Positions 46,067 to 56,343 of a stretch of 64,000 nucleotides of DNA are shown here, in pieces (positions within the stretch are counted from its first letter, which is position 1; every line of letters begins with the position of its first letter). Both the position numbers and the translations under genes were made by a program. Where the stretch lies: the NCBI GenBank assembly GCA_036365515.1, contig CM070874.1, forward strand, positions 24,540,209 to 24,604,208. Direction: 5' to 3'. The DNA is from Torymus aiolomorphi (lineage: Eukaryota; Arthropoda; Insecta; Hymenoptera; Torymidae). The notes below the pieces were generated by a model. That model worked only from the letters and a program-made list of their open reading frames with translations, was not told the DNA's origin and did not search any database.

Positions 46067-47986
46067 TTACCGAGGGCCTCTCGTTCGATTCGGGCACTCT
46101 CGGTGAATGTGACCAGGCACCCGGCAGTCCCAGCACTTCCACGGCCCGTACGCTGCCGCCCTTGTGCCGACTGTTCCGTCGGAGCCTGTTCCCGCTCGGC
46201 CGTCGGTGTTCGTCACGCTACTCGAGCTGAACGGGCCGCTGCTATCCGAGCTCTCCTTTCGATATCGCCGAAATTTTCTGTTATTCTTTTTCGATCTCTC
46301 TGGCGATTCGGTCCGAGACGCAGACGTCTTTGATGAAGAGGCTGACAGGGCGGATCCGGAGCTGATCTGCTTCATCCCTTCCAAAATCATTTGGGAGAAG
46401 CGCACCAACATCTAGTCCAGCGTTTCATTGCCCTGGGGGGACGGTACCAGTGGTAACGGTGCCGCTTTGGGTTCCCTGTGCGCTAACTCAGCGTAAACAC
46501 GAGCATCTGGTGGAGGCGGGGGCTTATAACGCTTTTCGGCGTGCCCCGCTAACTCGGCCTCCACCGATGTGTCGTATAGCGTATCGACATCGGCGAATTC
46601 CCCTCGTCTAACCCGCTGCTGCAGCCGTGGCTTCATATTTCGAGGAAACGTTCCCAGCTGGGTTTCGTGGGGCGGTGGTGGCTCCATCTTACTCATCATT
46701 GCCTCGGGGCAGGTGATGAAGTCACGCACTGATTCGTCCGGTCCTTGGGTGCGCATCGCCACCTCGTGGGCGTGAAAATACTGGTGGCACCAGTCTTTCA
46801 CGCCGAACCATCGATGAATTTTCCGGCGGAATTCATTCCACGTGGACCAACTCTGTCTATGGGAACGGACCACACCCCTGCCACACCGACGAAGAGTTCG
46901 GGCAAAGCACTTAATTTCTCGTCTTCTGGAAGCTTTGCCAGGGCCCATTTCTCTTCGACTCTATCGAGGAACAAGTCGATATTTTCCTCTCGATCTCCGG
47001 CGAACGTCATTCCCCAACGTCGTACTACTTGACCGACATCCTTTGGTGTTCCGCCGATCGTATCTTTGACGTTGTGTCTCGCCGTCAGCAACGTCGCATC
47101 CCGCGAATCGCGCCGTTGCTCAGAATCGGAAGTGTTCCGCACTCGATTCTGAGCTCCCTCCCCCTCTCCAGGCATCGCAGAGACTCGTTCGGCGCGGGAG
47201 CGGGATGGGTGGAGACGGTGATAGAATATCACCGGGGGATTGTTGCTGTATCATAACTCTTCTTCTCGTTCTTCCATGTTGTCCGGAGTTCCTCGCTGCG
47301 GTTTCTTCTTCCTGTGACTGACAAATGGACGTCGAGTTTGCCGAATCGTCGTGATTGGCCTCTCCACCTGTCCCGACGAGCTCTGTCGTGTCACTCGTTG
47401 GACGGGTTGTTGACTTGCCAGTCAATGTCCGGAGGGTCTCTTCTATCCTCCGCACTCTAGCTTCCATTCCCTCGACATATGCTGCCCACTCGTTCGGCAC
47501 TTGAACCGTCGTACCGTCCGCCATCGTAATCGTGTGCTTTGTGCCATTTTCCAATTGACGTCCGGTCCTCTCCTCAGCCTCGGTCGAGTCGCCCTCAACT
47601 TGTGCACCTAGGGCATCCGCTGCCCGTACAGTGCTACACTCGATGCACTGTGCTTCTGTCGCGTCCGACTTCAGTATCTCGAGTGGATGTGGCTTGTCAC
47701 TGGTGGAGATCACGTGATCCACGCACGCTTCACGTGCGTCCATGCGCTCCAACAGTGTCGAATCCTCATCATCGGCGACTAACCCCGCAAAATGCCTGGA
47801 ATCGTAGTCGCCGGATAGCCACCGGCTGAGGCGGATCAATCTCGTGAACAGTCTACCGTCCATCCTTAAACCGAGGACTTGCGTGTATTGCTGTGTCTCT
47901 TCGTCGCTGAGGCACCTACACCAATCCTCGATGGCTTTTCTTGCCGAACCCGCCATCGTTGTGCTGATTTGACTAATCGCTGTCAA
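46067..47986 (-). pseudogene. Ty3/gypsy gag (gypsy 3) with zinc knuckle
   Basis: Four overlapping frames. 47986-47120: MAGSARKAIEDWCRCLSDEE (Met at 47956) with a coiled-coil-like YVEGMEARVRRIEETLRTL. 47232-46798: WGMTFAGDREENIDLFLDRVE, the start of a Retrotrans_gag-like capsid. 46948-46412: STWNEFRRKIHRWFGVKDW and RTQGPDESVRDFITC, its core. 46411-46067: CWDCRVPGHIHRECP, a CX2CX4HX4C knuckle. Three frameshifts join these in the right order. GC content is much higher than in gypsy 2, so the families differ despite related LTR ends. Confidence 0.8.
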
Positions 47987-48572
47987 AATCTACTCAGCGC
48001 AACTCGTTTACGGTTTATTATCCGCACGTAACTCGCTCTCAACAAGTTCTAACTTCTCTCGGAGTGTACGTGTGCGCGGCTAATCGATCGCACGCACGTA
48101 TCTGGTTGGCGCACCAAAAATACAAAAAGTAAAAAATAAATACAATTTAGTTTTTCCGCCTAACCAGGTACTCCGTTTGAGTGCGTGTGTATGTTTCGGT
48201 TCGACTCCCAGTTGAGGTCTTACAATTTTGTACCTTCAGCTGGGAGACGCTAAATCGCTACTTTTATCTCAAAAAGTTAAACGAAAAAAAAAACACAAAA
48301 ATTTTCGCGAAACCGTTTCCAAGATATTACACGCAACTTTCCGGTCGAAAAAAAAAATTGTTTATTTCTCCCTGTCGGTCTTTTGTACCGCAGAGTTCAC
48401 ACACACACGCTTACACACGTAAGTTACCGCGCGCTCGCGAAATTTGGTACGCGACGCGTCGCGGTTATCTTCACCACCCGTTTTTCCTTCAATCCGTAGG
48501 AAAAAAGAATCAATTTCCCCGCACGCTCTTCGGTGTCAGGTATTCCTGTTTCCACACGTTATGAGCGCCAGT
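47987..48572 (-). other. gypsy 3 leader and primer-binding site
   Basis: Untranslated leader of ~580 bp ending at TGGCGCT (complement of 48564-48570). Two bases separate it from the LTR end (CCGTTACA, complement of 48573-48580). Confidence 0.5.
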
Positions 48573-49222
48573 TGTAACGGACTAAAAGCTGTCCTCGGTG
48601 CGCTATATCTCAACGCGGACTTACCGATGAACGGCGCAGCAATTGACAGGCACAAGCACTTGCTCGTGCCAACCCTCGGCGAACAGCTGCCTCGCCGCCT
48701 CGTGCTGTTGCTCGCCGTCGGCTGCTTTCAGCAGCAGCCGCACTTACTTCGGCCCAATACAACGCGCGACTTCGTCGTCGCGCTCTCTCTCGAGCATGCT
48801 GCCCCAACTACTCAGCTATCACGCGAGTACTGCGTACTCGCGACCGCGGAGGCTGGCGGTATTCTTCAACGTGCCACCGAATAGGGAATCGAAATCAGGA
48901 TGCGCGAAATAATACGCGAACAAGTAAAATCAACAAGTCGCCTTTATTACCCCTGGGGGCTATTCATTAAATACACGCGCAGCGCTTGCAATTAGTACGC
49001 GCGGGTTCGGGTGGTGCGCCCGTGCACGTGAAGTACGTGCATGCGCGGTCACACACACGTACGCACAAAAGCGGCTCGCGCCGACGTAGGCTGATCGCCG
49101 CGCGCGATCGACTCTTACGCGCGCGTCAGCGGCCTCGCTCACTCGCATGGGTCTCACTCCTCGGGCTCTCCCCCCCCTCTCTCTCTCTCTCTTTGGCTCC
49201 CGCGAGTCGGCTCGGCCGTAGC
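48573..49222 (-). repeat. gypsy 3 5' LTR, truncated
   Basis: Starts on the plus strand TGTAACGGACTAAAAG and shares with the gypsy 2 LTR the blocks CTCGCTCACTCGC and CTCCCGCGAGTCGGCTCGGC. It stops abruptly at 49222, where AT-rich sequence of different character begins; the expected outer end is missing. Confidence 0.45.
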
Positions 49223-49569
49223 CGAATTTTTTGTTATATTTTTAGAAGAAATAGATAATAATTAATGGATAAAAATAGAACTTTTTGCTACTAAAATTTG
49301 CCCAATATATAATCGAAATAAAATAATCGACACGTAAGAATAATTAAAATATTTAAATTATATATAAAAACAAACCGTTCTCAATAAATTGCGATTTCAA
49401 AAAACTTCAAAAAATTTTGAAAAGTTTTAATCTTAAATATCTTCGAAAATAATCGATCAATCGTGATCAAATTTTTCACACATATTGTCTATAAATTTCA
49501 GGATAATCCATCGATCTGTTCTCGAGAAATTACGACTTAAAGAAAAAGTTAAAAAATTTTAACCTCAAA
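49223..49569. other. AT-rich spacer
   Basis: No frame or repeat. It forms the left flank of the TIR element that follows and continues in character after 50758. Confidence 0.4.
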
Positions 49570-50758
49570 TAGGGTAAGTGTGCCAGTTACTGTGCCGACT
49601 TCAGTTACTGTGCCCTTAAATCATTTTCATTTATAGTAGAGTATAATCATATTTAATCATAAATATCTAAATTTTTATATACAGTTCAATTCATGCTTTT
49701 TATTGTTAAACCTACAGTATGACTTAATTATTCTTATAATATGTTTCAAATAATTTATTAAATTTCTCATCGCGATTTCTATGATTTTCTTATCGAAACG
49801 CTTAAGAATATGCCTATACAAAAGTGATTGAAAAACTATAAAAATAACATTTTTCAGAATAAAAAAATACACCTAATGTTTATAAAACCCATCTAGTTGA
49901 CAAAAGAACAATAAAAAAGTAGTTTTGATTAATATTATTGTTTAATTTAATATAATCCAGTAACTAAACGAATTTTCGGCATGTTTCTATTAGTGTACAC
50001 AATAACTGGACAAGTTTTCATGAATGTATTTAATTACTGTGCCCCCTCGCGGTAGGCTACGCTAACCTTACTTTCTCATGCTTCGTCGCCTGTGCAAGTC
50101 AACTTCGACGTTCGTTGCTTACCCACAGAGCAAATAACACAATTTTTAATATATTTAAAAATAATATATTTTATTCCCATCTTTATTTTATTTTCTTCTA
50201 TAATAAGTAAGTACTTCTATACGTAGTAAATCATAGCAATGGGAGAGAAATGGGTGATTTCCAGCAGGGAGTCTACTAAATATAATAAAAAAAAAAACAA
50301 ATTTCATGTTTAAATATATTTTATATAGTTTATGCAGATGCAGATGAGTGAGAAAAAAAGACACAGGATTAAATACAGTGTTCAGAATCTAAGGCACAGT
50401 AATTAACACTGTACCCTAAGTGACACACAGTAATTAAAACACGGTACACTAACTGATACACAGTAATTAAAACAATGTACACTAAGTGACACACAGTAAT
50501 TAAAACGATGTACACTAAATGACACACAGTAACTAAATTAATGATACAGTAACTGATGCAAAGGCTTATGCTGTTATTTTATTAATTATTTAATATACCT
50601 TACATAATATGAATGAAAAAGGTGCTTATTCTGCTCTCAGAATATATAATTATCATATAAAGGTCTTAAGATGATTAAAAATTGAAAAAAAAAATAGTAA
50701 TTGATTAAACACTACCGACATCGCCTTAAGGGGCACAGTAACTGGCACACTTACCCTA
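49570..50758. mobile_element. 1.19-kb element with 27-bp TIRs (TAGGGTAAGTGTGCC)
   Basis: The left end TAGGGTAAGTGTGCCAGTTA (49570) extends to 27 bp that are exactly inverted at the right end (50758). The terminal TA could be the target duplication, as in Tc1/mariner-like elements. CAGTTACTGTGCC and GGCACAGTAA blocks recur inside. No transposase. Its ends resemble those of the element at 22407-23502 (TAGGGGAAGGTGGGGC, with GTGGCAC just inside). Confidence 0.85.
50391..50541. repeat. ~37-bp tandem inside the TIR element
   Basis: ACACAGTAATTAAAAC(A/G) followed by ATGTACACTAA(G/C)TGAC repeats about four times. The unit echoes the CAGTTACTG of the terminal repeats. Confidence 0.8.
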
Positions 50759-51955
50759 TCTCTGAAATTTATGGACCAATCCTTTTGCCCAAAGAAAGGA
50801 CTCGATTCGTATACAAAATCAACCCCTACACGGAATTTCAAAACGATTAAGCAAATTTTACTCTAGTTATGCAACGACAAAAAAAATCATTTTTTTTTTT
50901 AATTATTTGTTTTCTAAAAAAATAATCAATAGAAAAACACGAACATTTAGAAAATTATAGTACTCAATATTCTTTTTAACCAAAAAAATATTCATGTCAA
51001 TATCTTTTTTCAATTTGAAAATATAAACTATTTTCAAAAATTTACGTTTTTATTAATAACTTATAACAGAATATAGCTATCGACTCTTTTTTTTTAAATG
51101 TAGAGAATTTTATCCTGCATAAACTGCATCCATAATATATTAAGAATATTAGTTCTAAATATTTAAAAATTCGAAAATAAAATTTTCAAAATTGAAAAAT
51201 GGCTGTAAAAAAAAATAAAATCGAAATTGACAAAAATAGACTATTGACCCAACTGTGAAAGAAAAATGAAAAAAAATGATACCTCTCTGGTTAAAATTGG
51301 TCGCGTAGATCATGAGATATCCCCGTATACGGACATACACACACATACACACACACACACATACTTGCACGCACGCACGCACACACGCACACACGCACAC
51401 ACGCACACATTCATACGGACACACATCCATTGGACATTTTCTAAAAATAGTGTATTTCGAGTCCAAATGTGCTAAACAATATTCCTAACACATTTTCTCC
51501 AAAACTTTTTTTTTACTATCACAAAGCTTCCTCTGGGAGGAAGAAATATAATATATTCTGTAATCGTTCTGTATTTAACATTTCAAAGTCAGATAAAAAA
51601 ATCTTATATATTTCACATTGTAAACTATACGTATGTAATTTGAGACGCACATAAGTGAAAAAACATGTTCCTAGTCCCAAAAATTTTGTACCGAATATAC
51701 CATAGAAAATTTTTTATTATTTGACGTTTATATTTACATTTATAGAATATTTGGTAAAATAAAAACCTAGGAATGTTCCATGTTGCCGTTTTTATATTCG
51801 ATTGATCCTTGTATCCTTGAAGATTGGGAGAAATATTAAATATAAATTTTTTTACTCGATTCTTCAACTACCTTAAAGAATTTTTAAATCTATAATGCAA
51901 ATATAATAATAAGAATTAGTTTTATTAATATAAAGCATGCAAGGTGTGAAAAGAA
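50759..51955. other. AT-rich spacer with CA/CACG microsatellite
   Basis: Nothing coding. A CA/CACG run lies at ~51330-51425, and a poly-A tract of ~23 bases begins at ~51959, next to the first module. Confidence 0.6.
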
Positions 51956-51999
51956 AGTAAAAAAAAAAAAAAAAAAAAAAAAATATATATATAATTATC

Positions 52000-52205
52000 C
52001 CCCCATCCGTTTATGGAGCCCATCCCTGTATATTACTACCTACAGCCCAGAGATCCCTATGGCAAGTGACTAAAGAAATAATGGACCCTGGGGTTATAGA
52101 CTCTAGATCGGGCTCCATAAACGCCCGAGAAAAATATTTTATGGGACCCGGGCTCCATAAATATGCTCATGTGTATAAAAGGGCTCCATAAATCTGTTAA
52201 AACAA
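52000..52205 (+). mobile_element. Stem module C
   Basis: Core GTGACTAAAGAAATAAT at 52066-52082, then GGACCCTGGGGTTATAGACTCTAG. Outer pair GTTTATGGAGCCC (~52009) / GGGCTCCATAAAC (~52111). The right arm is reiterated as GGGCTCCATAAA (~52148, ~52179). It is followed by a (TG)n array. Confidence 0.75.

Positions 52206-52280
<75 letters not shown>
52206..52280. repeat. (TG)n(TA)n microsatellite
   Basis: TG dinucleotides passing into TA, between modules C and D. Confidence 0.95.
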
Positions 52281-52632
52281 ACCTAGTACACCGCTACCTT
52301 CCAGGACACCTACAGGTTTTCTGCAATAGAAGTAGGTATAAAACGTTAAACAGTATATAAGTGACTAAAGAAATAATATCCCTCAGGGTGTTGACTAACA
52401 CCACGACGCCTGCGGCGCCCCCTTTCAGTTCCGCAGTATTTTATGTTGATTTCGGAAAAATTTTACGGAAAAAAACGTTGTGAAAGAAACCCTAAATGTC
52501 CTGAATAATACAAAAATGTCCTGAAAGGTAGCGGTAAACATATTCCTAATTCAGTACAGTCCTGAAAACATGCAAATGTCCTGAAACATAGCGGTAAACC
52601 AATGAAAAGTCCTGAAACATAGCGGTGAACAG

Positions 52633-52634
<2 letters not shown>
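52281..52634 (+). mobile_element. Stem module D
   Basis: Core GTGACTAAAGAAATAAT at 52361-52377, then ATCCCTCAGGGTG. Outer pair CCGCTACCTTCCAGGAC (~52291) / GTCCTGAAAGGTAGCGG (~52518). GTCCTGAAA units follow at about 52498, 52519, 52560, 52576 and 52609, three of them continuing into (A/G)TAGCGGT. A (TA)n array closes the module. Confidence 0.75.

Positions 52635-52722
<88 letters not shown>
52635..52722. repeat. (TA)n microsatellite
   Basis: TA array between modules D and E. Confidence 0.95.
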
Positions 52723-52725
<3 letters not shown>

Positions 52726-52915
52726 TTATGTTAGTTTCCAGGACATTCCAGATGTTTAACGTTGGTTTCGGGGACATCTGTTAGTTTCGGGAACGGTCCC
52801 TGATTGTATATATGTTTAACGTTAGTTTTGGGGATTTCGGCTCCCATAAGACATTTCTTTAGCCACGTATATACAGTAACATGGGGTCCTGGAAACTAAC
52901 GTTATACAACTTTAT
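52723..52915 (-). mobile_element. Stem module E (inverse orientation)
   Basis: The core appears as its complement, ATTTCTTTAGCCAC, at 52853-52866. The arm TTAGTTTCCAGGACA (~52730) pairs with TCCTGGAAACTAA (~52890), and GTTAGTTTCGGG-type units recur at ~52760, 52781 and 52820. The core is shorter than in the other modules. Confidence 0.65.
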
Positions 52916-53158
52916 ATATATATAATTATCACTTAACCTCTTTATGGAGCCCATCCCTGTATATTAGTACCTACGCCCAGAGTTCCCGTATACAAGTGAC
53001 TAAAGAAATAATCCCTCTCTGGGTATAGAAACTCTAGATCGGGCTCCATAAACGCCGTATAAGAATATTTTATGGGCTCCATAAAAGAAAACGGGCTCCA
53101 TAAATATGCTCATGTGTATAAAAGGGCTCCATAAATCTGGTAAAAGAAATGTATATAT
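52916..53158 (+). mobile_element. Stem module F (close relative of C)
   Basis: Core GTGACTAAAGAAATAAT at 52996-53012. The outer stem, the reiterated GGGCTCCATAAA arm and the CCCTGTATATTA-TACCTAC segment are shared with module C, showing a recent common source. The right part has a fourth arm unit. Confidence 0.75.
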
Positions 53159-53159
53159 A

Positions 53160-53392
53160 TCAAATGCAGCTTTTGAGGAGCTATGTCAGCACGGATTCGA
53201 TACTTTGAGGATTTTTCGGACTTTTGAGGACATCCTCAAAATTCCTTCAGTATGAAACGGTACTTTTGAGGATTTATATTGATACCTTCAACGCAGAGAG
53301 GGAGTTATTTCTTTAGTCAAGCATATACGAACTCTGGAGAAAAAAACTATAGATCCTCAAAAGTACCGGTTTCCGAAATGCGTGTGTGTGTG
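53160..53392 (-). mobile_element. Stem module G (inverse orientation)
   Basis: The complement of the core, AGTTATTTCTTTAGTCAAG, lies at 53303-53321. The arm CTTTTGAGGAT and its variants occur at ~53168, 53200, 53222 and 53265, and the inverse ATCCTCAAAAGTACCG at ~53353 closes the stem. GAACTCTGGAG and CAGAGAGGG flank the core. Confidence 0.7.
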
Positions 53393-53645
53393 TGTGTATA
53401 TATATATTTTTTATATACATTTTTGGAAAGGGGTTTATAAAGCCCGTTTTTTTATATATAGGGGTTTATCGAGCCCGATTTTGATTATGCAGTCCGGGCT
53501 TCATAATATTTCTAAATATAGGGGTTTATGCAGCCCGACCTAGAGTTTATAACCCCAGGGTCCATTATTTCTTTAGTCACTTGCCAGAGGGAACTCTGGG
53601 CTGTAGGTACTAATATACAGTCTTGGGTTACATAAACCCCGATAA
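53393..53645 (-). mobile_element. Stem module H (inverse orientation)
   Basis: The complement of the core, ATTATTTCTTTAGTCAC, lies at 53564-53580. Arm units GGGGTTTAT-GCCCG occur at ~53430, 53461 and 53520 and pair with ACATAAACCCC near 53630. Around the core it closely matches module C (GGACCCTGGGGTTATA, TGTATATTAGTACCTACAG), but the outer arm has a different sequence. Confidence 0.72.
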
Positions 53646-54184
<539 letters not shown>

Positions 54185-54445
54185 CTAAGACAACGAAGGT
54201 GGATTTTTTTCCCCTCTGGGCCCCCTATAATCAACTTTACAGAAGTGTTCCGGGAAATCGATTCTGTTCGTACTTTTCTTCTAGACCTATTGTATTATTA
54301 GATTGCATAATTAGCCATAAAATTAATATAAATACCTAAAGCAACGAAGTGAGATTTTTTTTCGCCTTCAACCCCTCTATAATCAACTTTTCGGGGGTGT
54401 TTCGGGGAATCGATTTCGTTGGTAATTTTTTTCTAGGTCTATTTT
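54185..54445. repeat. ~150-bp direct repeat pair
   Basis: ACCTAAGACAACGAAGGTG...TATAATCAACTTT at 54182-54295 recurs with substitutions at 54335-54440 (ACCTAAAGCAACGAAGTGAG). Confidence 0.75.
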
Positions 54446-55345
54446 ATGGAATTCTCCATTTCATCAACTTGAAATCTTAGGGTTTTGTAGCTTAAAACTT
54501 GTAATTAAAAAAAAAATTTATTTTGAAAAAAGGTATATTCTTTTAGAAAAATATTTCTGAACTTTTAATTCAAGTATTTGACTAGAAAAAGCATTTCGGA
54601 GAAAAAAGTCTAACACCGTTGGAAAGATCAGGAAAAAATATATGGATATTTGTATTTTTTTTTTTTTTTCGAGAGAGACCTAGCGTATGATTATGAGCGA
54701 GTTGAACAAAGCACATTTCACGCGAAAAGTGAGCAAGGTACGCCCGCCCGATGGCTCATTTCTGTCGTGAACACTTTTTTATATACCTATGCGCTGCGCG
54801 CGCACCCGAGTAACACTCTCATATTATACCTAACTTGGCCGTCTCGATTTGGGAAAGTTATCCCCACTCCGTGGCGACTATAGAATTCGTGGAAGTCACC
54901 CTGTGCTGCTGTTGTTTCGGAGCAGATAGTACACACCCAGCCGCGCTATCTTCTCCTACTTCCCCCACTTCGCGAAAGATCTTGCCGCGTGGTCGGTCGG
55001 ACGGCCGGCCGCTCGCCTGTCGTCGAGTTTTGGCTTTCTGCTAGATCGCTAAACGTTATGGTGTGCTGTTATCTGAATACAGATGAGTATATATTTATAT
55101 ACGTAGTCCAGGCACGCGCGGCCACTCGCATGAATCCTAGACAACTTGAAATTTCAAGATTTTGTCGCTTAAGACTTGCACTTCCAAATTAAAGAATGTA
55201 TTTTGGAAAAGAAAAAAATGGTATATTCTTTTAGAAAAATCGCTTTGAACTTTCAACTCACATTTTTGAGTAGGAATAGCATTTCTGAGAAAAAACAATA
55301 GCACCATTGGAAAGAGCAGGAAAAAACCTATCGATATGTCTAACA
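54446..55345. repeat. ~200-bp direct repeats flanking a GC-richer core
   Basis: Segments at about 54455-54645 and 55135-55340 share TATTCTTTTAGAAAAAT, CAACTTGAAAT and TTGGAAAGA(T/G)CAGGAAAAAA in the same order. The ~480 bp between is GC-richer and carries no recognised coding sequence. Confidence 0.65.
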
Positions 55346-56343
55346 TACATATAGAGAAATGAAGTTTTTGTAATTAAAAAGATTTAAGGGTGGTTGTACG
55401 ATAGGCTGTTACAAGCTCTCCTAATGCATTTGTTGCTTTATACTATTAAAATGTTTATATTTCCAATTATTCAAGCATAATTGCACTTTTTATGTTGTCC
55501 CAGTAATGGCTATTTTACCTTACTTGTGTTGCAAACTACACTCTCGGTCTAAAAAAGGCCACTTTACGCCCCGGGGTCGTAACATATTGTTTGACGCGAC
55601 GTGTACAAAGCTTTATTCAGCGCACGTATTTATAGGTGATTCGAATTTGCATGCGCAAACTACCACATGCTTGAACGCTGATAAACCACCTGAACTACTT
55701 TCACGCCACACGCTCTTCTCCCCTTGCAGTAAAGTGAGATCTTCGTGGAAAATCAACGAGCTTTTTTGCCCAAGCTATAATAAATTAGCTAGAATTCTCT
55801 TTACTATAAATAAGCTTATACTCTGTTAACTATAATCTAGCTACAAACTGGCCAGATATTGGTTAAGCATCGACAAACGGTAATCGTTGGCTATAAATTA
55901 ACTAATTATCCGAGCTAACCATCGCTTAAGCTTTGAAGATATTTGATTTTTTGTCTATTTTTAGAAATTAATTTTTCAAGAAGCTTTTACGAAATTAATT
56001 TTTTTAATACAGAATATGGAAATTTAGTCGCAAGAAACGATCTCTCCAATACCGCAGATGCAAAAGTTAGCAAAAATAATTAGGTGAGGTAGTACATCAT
56101 CGCAATGAGAACACATTCCCCTTCTTATTCCGTTCAGCTTTTTTACCTATACTTCGTGCTGCCTTGAAAAAATAGAAAATAAAAATAGAATTTTAAGTTA
56201 GATTATTAATTATATAATCTGTTCTCGAAATTTATGTCTTGCTTAACAAGCTCGTGTAGAGCGCGAAATTCTAAGACAAAATTTCCTCTTTTTCCTCGTT
56301 TTTGCAAATTTTGCTCATTAACGCCATTACAGGTGATCAAAAG
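55346..56343. other. Unclassified spacer
   Basis: Mixed composition. The open frame at 55506-55829 has no recognised domain, and no repeat partner was seen. Confidence 0.4.
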
